Positions 52,433 to 63,741 of a stretch of 64,000 nt of DNA are shown here, piece by piece. The stretch's first letter is position 1, and every line of letters starts with the position of its first letter. The stretch is from the NCBI RefSeq assembly GCF_030272615.1, contig NC_081413.1, positions 553,993,136-554,057,135 of the forward strand, written 5' to 3'. Origin of the DNA: Cryptomeria japonica. Taxonomy: Eukaryota > Streptophyta > Pinopsida > Cupressales > Cupressaceae. A program made the position numbers and the translations under genes. The notes under the pieces are model-generated. The model ran no database searches and was not told the DNA's origin. It was given only the letters and a program-made list of their open reading frames with translations.

Positions 52433-52690
52433 ATCAAATCAAACTGAAGCAAGCTACACTATCAAATCTATCAAATCAAACTGAAGCAAGCTACACTATC
52501 AAATCTATCAACTCAAACTGAAGCAATCTATGCTATCAAATCTATCAAATCAAACTGAAGCAATCTACGCTATAAAATCTATCAAATCAAACTGAAGCAA
52601 TCTACGCTATCAAATCTATCAAATCAAATTGAAGCAACCTACACTATCAAATTGATCAACTCAAACTGAAGAAAATTAAGCTATCAAATC
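52429..52690 (-). repeat. 37-bp tandem repeat, about seven units
   Basis: AAACTGAAG (or AAATTGAAG) recurs at 52441, 52478, 52515, 52552, 52589, 52626 and 52663, exactly 37 bp apart. Unit words are ATCAAATCTATCAAATC and AAGCAATCTACGCT. It lies directly upstream of the minus-strand PMD ORF. Confidence 0.93.
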
Positions 52691-52899
52691 ATTTTAAAAC
52701 CTATCAATCATGGTTTTCTATCGATCACTGAGTTCAATTAAAACTCTGCTAATCTCTTGCATCAGAAACTAAATCGGTTTCTTAGAGCTACTCTATCAAA
52801 ACAAATCAAATCTATCTATCCAACAACATCACGCAATCATTCAATCAAGTCCCTATTCATTATCAATGCGTATTAAACACGTTAAATCTAACCATCAAA
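52691..52899 (+). other. Spacer between repeat blocks
   Basis: AT-rich, ATCAA-rich and without coding. Probably a decayed extension of the 37-bp repeats. Confidence 0.5.
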
Positions 52900-53260
52900 G
52901 TGATTTTTAGCTTTTGCACTTATCAAAAACATCAATTTTGAGCATTTGCGCTATCCTATTGAACAAAAGCACTAAACTACAGCATATGCACTAAATCTAA
53001 ATGTAAATGCACTAAACTCAAGCATATGCGCTACCTTTTTCTGCAAATGCGCTAAACCTACGAACATATGCGCAAAACAAAGCAAAAGCTCTAACATTGC
53101 CTGCAAAAACGCAAACAAACAATTCACAAGCGCTATCCTATGCAAAAGTGCTAACATCCTTAACATATGCGCTATTCTAACGAGCATATGTGCTAATTTG
53201 AACAAATGTGCTAAGCCTAATTGCATATGCGCTAAAACTAAATGCAAAAGCACTAATTTA
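52900..53260 (-). repeat. Inverted copy of the Tat leader repeat family
   Basis: On the minus strand this reads as a chain of TTAGCGCATATGC, TTAGCACTTTTGC and TAGCGCATTTGC words spaced 20-30 bp, the same family and structure as 4920-5330 on the plus strand. It lies upstream of the antisense PMD ORF in that ORF's own orientation. Confidence 0.85.
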
Positions 53261-53753
53261 AAACCAAAAATTGCAAAAAAATTGAAAAATTCAAAAACGT
53301 GCCTAAAAACATGAAAATTTACATGACAAGTTGAAAACAAAGCTCAGGATAAGATACATATTGGATACCCATACTCGGCAAGTTGTTGATATCGTCGCAC
53401 ATGCTCCAAACGATGGTTCTCCACAGGAATCACCATTTCGCCACCTCACCAAGAAAAAATTCTTCACAAAGCTGACAAGGATAACAATAAAGTTAAAATT
53501 AGTCTTGGTTAATTTTATATTTACTATTTGCAGAGTAATTAATGCTATTCAATGGGGCAAAATAATTTGTTTTTTACAAATGAATTTAATTGACTAAATT
53601 TTTATCAATTATCATGAGATCAATCGTTCAACCCAAAGTTTTCAACAAATTCAAGATCAATCTCCTGAGGGGGTACACAATCAGGATTTTTAATCTTCAC
53701 CAGGCGTACTATCGAGACTTGATTTAATCTTTGAAACAATATTGTCTCGACAT
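53261..53753 (+). other. Tat 3' region before the gag-only element
   Basis: No gene. CTCCTGAGGGGGTACACAA near 53661 is the best polypurine-like run. It ends with GACAT (53749-53753), the target duplicate of the inserted element. The remaining 20 bp of Tat 3' region lie at 61533-61552. Confidence 0.55.
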
Positions 53754-54985
53754 TGTAAAGCGGAAAATCGCGATCGAACCCTAGTTGCTCTCCCCTCTTC
53801 CAACTCCAAGGAGAGAGAAGGGAGGTTCACTAGGGTTGATGGTTTTCACTTAGGGTAGAGACTTTACATTCAAAAGAGGGGTTGAAACCCACAAGATCCA
53901 ATCCCACACAATGTAAGATTGGATGCTAAATGTGTTTCAAGGGTTATGACAGCAAGGCTACCCTCTTTTCTAAAGAATGTTGATAGAAGAATTAAGCTAG
54001 GAATGCATAGAAAGTGACAAAGATTCGCTTATAAATTGAGATAGGGATATAGGATGAAGCTGCGGACCTGGAATTAGTAGTAAAATGTCGATACGGCGCT
54101 GTCCTGCAAATTTGAGCAAAAGTTGTCGGGACGATGGCGCCCAAGCGCCATGGTCCTCCAAAAAATCTGCGAAACGAAGGGGGATCTGTTCGTCTCTGCA
54201 CAAGGATTCCAGATCTTCAATTTCAGCCGCGTACCTGTAACCTACACACAGAAAAGCGAAGACGATTGGGGGGTTAGGGATTAGGGGTTTGCCTTTAGGT
54301 CAAACCCCGGTTTTGGAATTAACCAAGAAATGAGCGAGTGCTGTAAATGTAAATGACTGTAAAACAAGTACTAATACCTTGTTCTAAGGATGTTTGTATC
54401 CTTATGTGCGAAGGTATAGATGTTGTATGTTGTTGTAGTATGTTGTATGTAGTATGTGATTTCCTCTTCAATGGTTGAATCCTTGTCTTGAATGCAACAC
54501 TTAGCCTTGAATGGAGACTTGGAATGATCAATTGCTTGAATGCTTGAATGCTTGAATGTTTGAATCTTGCTTTCGCCTTTTTTTTATCTACTTTCCATCC
54601 ATCCAAATGAGAGAGGAAAATGTAGTTTATATACTTGTCAATTAGGGCTAATAGACTGATTTTCCCGACCTTAGGCCGACCAGGAAAGTTAATTTCCAAA
54701 TTGCAAACAAAAAGACCCGAGACCCCTTAGGAGACCGGGCCCAAAATAGGCCCAGGGACCAGGGCGCTGGGCACCATGGTCCTGGGGGACCAGGGTGCTG
54801 GGCGCTCTGGTCCCACCTCCCGGGACAGCAGGGTGCAAGGAGGTCCAGGCCAGGGTGCTTGAAAAATGCAGTTTTCAGTGTCGTGAGCAAGTTTCGGGGT
54901 CTCCATTCAGGTTGTGTGTTGCGTCGCCATCGTGAAGACCGAAATGCAGTTGAAATTGCAAGTGTCGCAATTTTAGGACGCTACA
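53754..54985 (-). repeat. TR-GAG element 3' LTR
   Basis: The downstream LTR in minus-strand orientation. It carries a local duplication near 54760-54800 (GACCAGGGCGCTGGGC repeated) that the other LTR lacks, giving the 30-bp difference. Confidence 0.95.
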
Positions 54986-55729
54986 TTTAGCCCCCACTTT
55001 AGCGGGAGTATGTATGCTCATACTTCCGGTAAAGTACAAGGAAACAATATTGAAAGACTTTCACCACGTCAAGGAGGCAAGACACACCAAGCCCCCAGTG
55101 GACTAAGGATCTTACGACTTCGATTGACAAAGTAAAAGGGAAGATCATGAGGGAGCACCATGACTGTCAGTAGTAAGGTTCCCTCACTATGAGCCATGCA
55201 AGAAAGATATCAAAAATTTTCAAGGCAAGGCTAAATTTACCAAGAAATTTTCAAGTATCTTGAAAAGATATGGACGGGATGTATGCCCCCCTACGTTAAA
55301 GCGATCGCACACGCCTCACCGGGGGTGATTGCTTTAACGTAGTGATACACATAAGAAATGAGAAAGGAAAGGATCATGTTATCGCAAGGATTTAGCCCCC
55401 AAGTGTGAGATAAGCCCAAGGATAATAGACACAAAACACAAAGCACGAGGTGACTTCGCTTTCCTCGGGGTCAGTATGCTGTATGATAAGTCATGTATAT
55501 ATATCATATGTATGTATGCATAATTGTTCTTCATTCCCCAATCAAGGAAGGTCACCTAGAAGAAGGGAACACATGTGTCTTTTGAGTCAACATGAGAGAG
55601 ATCGAGAGATCTCAATGCTTTGCATCGTCCTCAAGTAGACAACTCTAAGGACAACAAATAGAAGAATGAGAATAACATATAGAAGAAGTAACACAAGAGA
55701 GGAGGAGAGAATCTGCTATGCTAATGTAA
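54986..55729 (-). other. TR-GAG 3' untranslated region with repeated polypurine tracts
   Basis: Minus-strand G-rich tracts of the type GGGGGCTAAA occur next to the LTR (54986-54998) and again near 55090, 55275 and 55395. A strong stem-loop lies at 55291-55342. No gene. Confidence 0.75.
55291..55342 (-). other. Stem-loop in TR-GAG 3' region
   Basis: CTACGTTAAAGC (55291-55302) pairs perfectly with GCTTTAACGTAG (55331-55342), extended by GATC/GATT to 15 of 16 pairs, with a GC-rich loop of about 20 bases. It is stable as RNA on either strand. Confidence 0.8.
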
Positions 55730-58700
55730 CTAGTCTAGCACGTCATCTACCTCCCGATCTTGCTGATCAATGTTTCGGGAAGGCAAGGAACATGCTAGAG
55801 GAGGAACATCCAACACAGCAGATGGAGCTATCACAAGATCCAAACAAGGGCTATGTTCATGTTGCGAGCCACGTTGTTCTTGTCTAGGAGCTAGGATAAG
55901 TGCTTTAGAAAATTCATTAGATAAATGGTTATCACTATCAACAAGTTCATATTCACTATCAGAAGCAAGAGGAGTAACATTTTCATCATGAATAACATTT
56001 TCATCTATAGCATCATCAAGATTTATAAAAATAGGGTCTTTAATTCGCACAGGATCAAGACCATCATGCATCTTATGTTTTTGAGATTTTGGAGAAAATG
56101 GAATAATGCTTGTTGAAGGTGTTTTTGGAGATTGCAAAGTTTGAGAAGCAGCTGCTTGAGCTCTAAGACGACGCTTTCGTCGGCGTTCACGTGCCGAACG
56201 ATTTCGTCTAGTCTTAGTAGGAAGTTGAGAAGATTGAGGAGAAGGAATATTCTCATCCTTATCACTTGGGTGTTTAGGTTGTGGTCTCTTAGGTTGAATA
56301 ATAGGAGAAGAGGAGGGTCTCTTCTCTCCATAAGAGGAAGGAGGAGGAACTGCTCCATATAAGGGAGGAATATTTGGTTTAGGAAGGAGACCAAGTCCAT
56401 CATGACGAGGAGGGATAGGTCTACTTTTAGGAAGTTTATTAGATATAGGCATAGTCACATCCATAGGGATGGGTTGGGAATCTTCTTGAGGAAAGACATT
56501 AGTTTTATCTTTCAGAGGAAGAACTTCCTTCTCAAGAATGATAGGAATGTCAAGTTTGGGTGTTCTAGGTTCACTTAGAGATAGGATCATATCTATTTTC
56601 CACTTTTGATAAGATTTGAAAAGATGATCACTTCGCGGAGGAAGAGATTGGAATTGTTTAGGCCAAAAATAATCAAGAGGAACGCTAGAAGTTCTTTCAG
56701 CTGGTTTAAAGAGACTATGATTGACAGTAACAACTTCACCATTATGGGGAAATTTCAAACACTTATGAATAGGAGAAGCAATAGCTTTCATGGAAGATAG
56801 CCAAGGATAGCCAAGCTTCACACGAAATTGTTCAGATGAAGGAATAATAGCAAAGTTTACATCAAGGGATTTGTTATGGACCTCAATAGGCAATGTAATA
56901 GAACCAATTGCAGGAGAAGAAAATGCATCAAATAGTTTCACAATCACATTTGTTTTGTCATAGATCACTTGATTCAATTACAAAGTAAAAAGAAATTCTT
57001 CAGTAATAACATTAACCATGCACGAAGGATCAATCAGCACTCCACGGCAAGGTGTATTCTTGACTTTTGCAACTATATATAAAGGACCATCAGGTGCCCT
57101 GATAGTTTCACTGGAATCAAATGTGATGGAAGGTTCTTTAGGGATTTTATGTTGCTCCACAAAGTTAATCACATTCGGAGTCATAGACACAAGATCATCA
57201 GGTGAGAGAGAGGAATCATTAGCCTCAATCGCATTAGAGGTATGAGAAGGTAATGGATCAGTGAAAATCTGAAGATTTTGGTTAGGAGGAGCTACAGATG
57301 TGTTGCCTTTATCATTCACTCCAGAAACAGAGATAGTATTATTATCAATCAAATCTTGAATTTTACCCTTTAAAGAAAAACATTTTTCAATATCATGCCC
57401 AGGCTGACGATGAAATTGACAAAAAGCTTTGTTATCAAAATAAGGTGAAGTAATCTTTGCAGGATCAATTTGTCTTATAGGAGGAAGAGTAAGCACATTT
57501 TGTTCCAATAACTTATTCATAATACTATGCAATGATTCATTCAAAGGAGTATACTTTCTTTCTTTCTTGAAAAATTTAGAAATAGGAGGCACACCTGATG
57601 CTGCATTCACATTGTTGTTGATGATGTTTTCATTGAATTTGATGGAATCTCTGTTCGGTTTAAACTTCCCAAATGGTTGTTGACTGCTATCACCCTTATC
57701 ACTCGGAGCCATAGGATGTGATTGTTCCATTTGACTCACAGTCAGTTGATAATTGTGAAGAGTTGCACACAACTGTTGGAAAGAAGTAAACTCAGAAAAC
57801 AGAAGTTTGTCTCGAATATCTTTTTGTAAATTAGAAATAAAGATTCTTTGAATATCATTGTCAAGCACTGGAAAAGAAATTTGAGCATACAAATGCTTAT
57901 ATCTACCAATGAAATCAGTCACTTATTCTTTAACACCTTGTTTACAATGCATTAAATCAATCAAAGTAACTTTAGGACTTATATTGTTTTGAAATTGTTG
58001 AATGAAAGCATTTGCCAGTTGTTCGAAAGAAGTAATAGAATAAGAAGGCAACGAGCAATACCATTGTAGGGCTTTGTCTCTTAATGTTCTAGTGAACAGT
58101 TTTGCAAGCAACCTTTGGTCATAAGCAAAATCAGTACATATTGTTTGAAAAGTCTTAACATGTGTTAGAGGATCACCTTTACCATTATAAAGCTCCAAAT
58201 GTGGGATTTCAACATGTTTAGGAGGAATAGCTCGAACAATGTCAAGAGAAAGTGGGCTCGCAACATCAAATGTGGGCACACTAAACTTAGATTGATTCAT
58301 AGAGGTAATTTGTTGCTGCAAGGAAGAGACAGTTTGTGCAAGATTGTTAATGGTCGCTTCAGTCGAAGAGTTAGATTGTGATGGAGGTGTTATGTTATTG
58401 AAAGAAGGTAGAGAGTAAGGTGGCGGGACACTATGATAGTTAGTCATAGGAGATGATTGAAAAGGAGGAACACTACAAGGAGGAATGGAATGATTAAATG
58501 AATTGCCCCCTTGCACCAGGTTCATTTGCGGAGATGTAATAGGGACACTCATTGAAGGAATGAATGAAGAGGTCGGATTGAATGAAGGAAGAGGGTTAAT
58601 TGAAGAAGAAGGATTGCCCCCATGACTGGTGATCATAGGAGGAATGTCTTGTATAGATGTAGTCATTATGTTTGATGTAAAAGTAGGTATGCTAGCAATA

Positions 58701-59140
58701 GAAGTTGTCAAAGGAATAGAATGATTGACTTGAGTAGGAGGTTGTGTATAACCTAAAGTTTCGGCACAACTCTTCATAGGCATCACATTCAAATCCACAA
58801 TGTGTGCAATACCACGCAAAATATCAATTCCATTCTTATCACTTTGAAGCATATGTTTTAGACCCTCAATTAAAGGAAGAGCTTGACTATCGGGATACTC
58901 ATGAGACATCCATTGGTAAAAATCATCAAATTGGTTATCCAATTTCGAAAGTTGTTCTACAGAAACCTCATGGAGAGCTTCTTCATCATTAGGAGGATTA
59001 GAGGAATTACCCATGTCCTCGTTAAAAAGGCTATTCAAATTAGGTTCCATCTCCTCAGTAGTTAAACCTCGGAAAGACTTAATTCTACGGCTTCGTCTAA
59101 CGGGAATAGTGTAAGTAGGACTTATTGTTGTAAAACTCAT
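55730..59140 (-). pseudogene. TR-GAG gag-protease (two in-frame stops)
   Basis: One frame runs from ATG 59140 to a stop at 55730, about 1137 codons, interrupted only by TAA at 57923 and TAA near 56978. The N-terminus MSFTTISPTYTIPVRRSRR is basic. A Ser/Pro/Asn-rich segment is followed by the gag domain near 58230-57750 (KALQWYCSLPSYSITSFEQL). A CHC-like motif FCQFHRQPGHDIEKC lies near 57410, followed by IQDLIDNN. The protease region near 57030 has VLIDPSCMVNVITEEFL, with DPS where DSG/DTG is usual, and LGYPWLSSMKAI. The C-terminus is Pro-rich, then Arg-rich, then acidic. No RT follows. Confidence 0.9.
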
Positions 59141-60325
59141 GCACTAGAGAGGGAGAGAAAATTTTGAATTTAGAGGTAGCAATTTTCAGTAAAATCAGCC
59201 AATCTTCTGGATTTAAGCTGTTAAATGCAATCACGACAGTCTCCCGAAATTTCAGAAAAAATGTCCAGGACCGTGGCGCTCGGAGTGCAACACGGTCCTT
59301 GCAACTTTTTTTGAAATTTGCAGGGATGAAAGGTATGATGATTTTAGAGCTAATCTGAAAAAATTGAGTGATTTTACGATCTGTAGATAGGCCAAATTAA
59401 AGTTGCAAATTCGAAATTGAACCCTACCAAGATTGTCGAAAAATGCAAAAATTTGAATTTTGAAAAAGAGAGGGAAACTGAAATTTTGAATTTTATGATT
59501 TTAGAGGGAATGTCAAAAGCAATGCACGTTTTGAAATTCAAAAATTGACTCAGTTTCACGCAAAATTCAATTTTGAAAGCGGAAATCAAAGTTGTTGTAA
59601 TTAAGCACTTAATTTCAAAAGTCACAAATTGTAAGAATTTGAATAAAGCACTGAAATTTCGAATGAATGCAAACACACTTTTGAGATTTAGGATAGTAAG
59701 AACACAATTTTGAGACAAAATTTTAGTTTCAATGATTTTTTGAATGTTTAGAAGCCTTAATCCAAGCAATCACAAGACCAACTTTGACTGTAATTTTGAA
59801 AGTGTTAAAATTGATAAAATCAGCCAAAATTCTGGATTTTAGCAGGAAAATACAGTAAGATCTAGCTCCCGAAATTTCGGAAAAAATGTCGGGGATGATG
59901 GCGCTCGGAGTGCACACGGTCCTCGCAACTTTTTTCCAAATTTTTAGGGATGAAAGATATTGTGATTTTATTGCGGAATCCCAAGTTACAGCTGATTTGG
60001 AGATGTTTTGATCAGTGAAATTGTCGGACAAAGGTTGAATCAAGAGGGTTTCAAAAATTAGGGTTTTGACACTTAACCACTTAATTTTCAAAATTAAAGC
60101 ACAAATATGAATTGATAATTTGTAATAGAAGGGCAGATCTGAAACAAGCATTGATAATTAAACATTTCACAAGTTTAATTACTTAAAAAGGAAATTTAGG
60201 GTTTTTATGCAATTAACCTCTAAAATTTTGTAAAAGATCAAACATGGAAATGTAATCAAGGAATCAAATTTTTCAGATCTAACCATGAATAATCAGAAAG
60301 GATGTTCACGTCGGGTTCACTAAAA
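59141..60325 (-). other. TR-GAG leader with a 155-bp duplicated segment
   Basis: Non-coding. Segments 59191-59347 and 59816-59970 are diverged direct repeats (AAAATCAGCC start, GGCGCTCGGAGTGCA centre, GGGATGAAAG.TAT end). The centre resembles GGCGCC.GAGCGCCA.GGTCCT in the LTRs. Many TTTTGAAATT-like words lie between. Confidence 0.75.
60303..60323 (-). other. Possible primer-binding site of TR-GAG element
   Basis: On the minus strand, just inside the 5' LTR, AGTGAACCCGACGTGAAC follows the LTR by a few bases. It fits a primer-binding site whose TGG start has decayed to TAG. tRNA not assigned. Confidence 0.45.
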
Positions 60326-61527
60326 TGTAAAGCGGAAAATCACGATCGAACCCTAGTTGCTCTCCCCTCTTCCAACTCCAAGGAGAGAGAAGGGAGGTTC
60401 ACTAGGGTTGATGGTTTTCACTTAGGGTAGAGACTTTACATTCAAAAGAGGGGTTGAAACCCACAAGATCCAATCCCACACAATGTAAGATTGGATGCTA
60501 AATGTGTTTCAAGGGTTATGACAGCAAGGCTACCCTCTTTTGTAAAGAATGTTGATAGAAGAATTAAGCTAGGAATGCATAGAAAGTGACAAAGATTCGC
60601 TTATAAACTGAGATGGGGATATAGGATGAAGCTGCGGACCTCGAATTAGCAGTAAAATGTCGATACGGCGCTGTCCTGCAAATTTGAGCAAAAGTTGTCA
60701 AGACGATGGCGCCCGAGCGCCACGGTCCTCCGAAAAATCTGCGAAACGAAGGGGGATCTGTTCGTCTCTGCACAAGGATTCCAGATCTTCAATTTCAGCC
60801 GCGTACCTGTAACCTACACACAGAAAAGCGAAGACAATTAGGGGGTTAGGGATTAGGGGTTTGCCTTTAGGTCAAACCCCGGTTTTGGAATTAACCAAGA
60901 AATGAGCGAGTGCTGTAAATGTAAATGACTGTAAAACAAGTACTAATACCTTGTTCTAAGGATGTTTGTATCCTTATGTGCGAAGGTATAGATGTTGTAT
61001 GTTGTTGTAGTATGTTGTATGTAGTATGTGATTTCCTCTTCAATGGTTGAATCCTTGTCTTGAATGCAACACTTAGCCTTGAATGGAGACTTGGAATGAT
61101 CAATTGTTTGAATGCTTGAATGCTTGAATGTTTGAATCTTGCTTTCGCCTTTTTTTTAATCTACTTTCCATCCATCCAAATGAGAGAGGAAAATGTAGTT
61201 TATATACTTGTCAATTAGGGCTAATAGACTAATTTTCCCGACCTTAGGCCGACCAGGAAAGTTAATTTCCAAATTGCAAACAAAAAGACCCGAGACCCCT
61301 TAGGAGACCGGGCCCAAAATAGGCCCAGGGACCAGGGCGTTGGGCGCTCTGGTCCCACCTCCCGGGACAACAGGGTGCAAGGAGGTTCAGGCCAGGGTGC
61401 TTGAAAAATGCAGTTTTCAGTGTCGTGAGCAAGTTTCGGGGTCTCCATTCAGGTTGCGTGTTGCGTCGCCATCGTGAAGACCGAAATGCAGTCGAAATTG
61501 CAAGTGTCGCAATTTTAGGACGCTACA
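60326..61527 (-). repeat. TR-GAG element 5' LTR
   Basis: The upstream LTR for the minus-strand element. A TATA-like GTATATAAAC on the minus strand lies at 61198-61207 (also near 54630 in the other LTR). It borders the leader at 60325. Confidence 0.95.
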
Positions 61528-61532
61528 GACAT

Positions 61533-61552
61533 CATTTCAAAAACGAGCAAAA
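61533..61552 (+). other. Last 20 bp of Tat internal region
   Basis: CATTTCAAAAACGAGCAAAA lies between the TR-GAG target duplicate and the Tat 3' LTR. AAAAACGAGCAAAA is purine-rich and may be the decayed polypurine tract. Confidence 0.55.
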
Positions 61553-62737
61553 TGTATACACATAAAAATGGCTATGAGCAATTAAATAAATATTTTATAT
61601 TTATTTAATAATTATTCTTCTATTAAATAGTTAATTTGAAAAGATTAATTTATTTAATTCATTTTTCGTGTCTTTCTATTAATTAATTTAATTGAAATAA
61701 TTTATTAATTAATTCATCTATCCTATTCTTCTAATTAATTAAATATCTAATATTTAAGTATCGTTTTAACCAAGTTAATTAAATATCTAATATTTAATTA
61801 TCTCCTCCAATCAATTAAATATCTAATATTTAATGGTTATTCTCCTATCCTATAGTCTCAAATATTAAATGATTTCCTAAATTATTTAATCTTTCTTATC
61901 CAACTCACCTTCCATCTCCACTTCATCTTCCCTTTGCCAACTCGTCAAACATGTGGCTAAGGAAATTAATATTTCTTAAATATTAATTCATCATTTATCT
62001 TCAACCTCCAAACTTAATGAATATTGTGTACGTACACATATTTCATAACCATTTCCTATATTCTCTCCAACACCCCCTACATCTTAGGAAGGACTTGAGT
62101 CCACTTGTCCTGGCATGCCTAAATCTTCTCCAACCATCCCTAGATTCTCTCAGTCAACAACCCAGTCAAGGTGAGATGAGTGACACTTGTATTCTCCTTC
62201 CCCTTTTCTCTCAACCTTCACCTTTGCTCACAGCCATCCAAATCTACAGATCTGATCGTGACCGTTGATCTGAGCCACATCATCTCATCCTCTCAAGGTC
62301 TATAAAATCAAGAGCTTCAGTTGAGAGAGAGTTAGACTTCAAGACACTTCAAGTGCATTTTGGAAGCTAATCATATGCATCTGTGAGTTTTAATCTTGAA
62401 GCAAATAGCAATTATCATATAGCATAATCATTTTAGCATAATCATGTAGTATTGCATATCATAGCATTTGTGAACTATCAGTTATCAGTCCATTCTTCAT
62501 ATGCCATCTTGGAAGCTATCAGTGCATTGTCTTAGAGCACACCATCTGCAACCAAGAACAGTGGAGTTAGGACACAATGAGACATAAACCATGAAGGTAA
62601 TATTAGTATTTTTATTTCATATGTATTTCATGTAGTTTCATTGGTTGAGTTTAGATTTCCTGTAGCATTTCCATTTGTATTTTGTGAAACTAACGTGTTG
62701 CAGGTAGCATTCTGAGGATGAAATTCAAGTCGACATA
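61553..62737 (+). repeat. Tat element 3' LTR
   Basis: This is the direct repeat of 3757-4883, including the TATA-like motif at 62300. Its last two bases are TA rather than CA because of one substitution at 62736. The flanking GTAAG at 62738-62742 matches 3752-3756. It has the 56-bp stretch missing from the 5' copy. Confidence 0.95.
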
Positions 62738-62742
62738 GTAAG

Positions 62743-63462
62743 TTGTCTAAAGAAGATGATGCCACATCTATTGATGAAAAAGAGTACAGATCAATGATTG
62801 GTAAATTGCACTATGTTGTTCACAGTAGACCAGATATAGCTCATGCAGTTGGTCTAGTTGCTAGATTTCAGAAGAATCCTAAGGAAACACATTTTATAGC
62901 AACCAAGAGGATATTTAGATATTTGAAAGGTATTGTTGACTATGGATTATGGTATCCATATGAAGGAAACTTTTACTTGAAGGTGTACACAGATGTCGAT
63001 TGGGCAGGTAATGTTGATGACCAGAAAAGCACAACCCATGGAGCATTCTTTCTGGGAGGAAGACTTGTTTCATGGAGTAGCAAGAAGCAGAGTTGTATTT
63101 CGTATTCTACTGTTGAAGCTGAGTACGTTGCTGCTTATATGAACTGTACCTGAGCTATCTGGATGAGGCACATTTTGGAAGGTTTTAAAATAAAGTTTAC
63201 AGAACCTCTAAAGATCTTATGTGGCAATACTAGTGCCATAAATATTTCAAAGAACCTTCTCTTGCACGCACGAACCAAGCACATTGAATTGAAGTATCAT
63301 TTCTTGAGGGAAAAAGTGCAGAGTAAAGATGTGATCTTAGAGAATGTTTCTACCAAGGAGTAGCTTGTAGATATCTTTACTAAACCTCTGCCTAAGACTA
63401 CTTTTGAGTATCTTAGAAGTCAGCTAGGGGTTGTACCCCTTCATGAGGTCAATTACGCATGA
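62743..63462 (+). pseudogene. Copia-1 RT end and RNase H (broken), 3' part
   Basis: This is the continuation of the Copia-1 polyprotein 59 kb downstream. It starts in the connection region of RT, contains the SRPDI and YTDVDWAGNVDDQKST motifs of Copia RNase H (first catalytic Asp at the YTD), the SSKKQSC motif, the VEAEYVAA Glu motif, and ends with FTKPLPK. Stops interrupt it near 63151 and 63361. The terminal stop is at 63460-63462. Its start directly abuts the GTAAG duplication that marks the Tat insertion, which shows it is the other half of the 349-3756 pseudogene and not a separate gene. Confidence 0.93.
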
Positions 63463-63741
63463 TGTAGATTACATTAGTCTCAGAGCTACTTGCAGAATTT
63501 TTGCAGGATGATTGGTGTAGAAGTGGAGTTCTTCCACAGGGGGGGCATCAAGTTGTTGATGTTGATCAGTGAGTTTGACATTGCATGTTTTACTTTCAAT
63601 TTGGCGTTGTTGTCAAAGTGGGAGAAGAACTATGTGATTTCTGGAGGTGAATAATTGTAATGTAAACCAGGATTCCTATTCACAATCACAGTAATCAATG
63701 GTATTGATATTTGTATTGTCATCAATGCTAAAGGGGGAGAT
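63463..63741 (+). other. Copia-1 3' untranslated region with polypurine tract
   Basis: The stretch between the polyprotein stop and the 3' LTR has no coding. A G-rich run occurs near 63540, and the polypurine tract AAAGGGGGAGA lies at 63730-63740 directly before the LTR. The same tract sequence precedes the Copia-2 3' LTR. Confidence 0.85.

Larger units (their letters stand above)
53754..61527 (-). mobile_element. Gag-protease-only LTR retrotransposon (TR-GAG-like), minus strand, 7.8 kb
   Basis: LTRs 53754-54985 (1232 bp) and 60326-61527 (1202 bp), both TGTAAAGCGG...GACGCTACA on the plus strand. TSD GACAT is at 53749-53753 and 61528-61532. The internal part is 5340 bp: leader, gag-protease, then a G-rich tract beside the 3' LTR (54986-55010). 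No RT, RNase H or integrase is present and there is no sign of a deletion scar, so it would need enzymes in trans. By eye the LTRs differ at about 20 positions plus a 30-bp indel, the youngest pair here. Confidence 0.95.

Noticed and set aside
52429-52690. Regular 37-bp repeats as a CRISPR-like array.
   Set aside because: Units are contiguous with no unique spacers, and the context is a plant retrotransposon.
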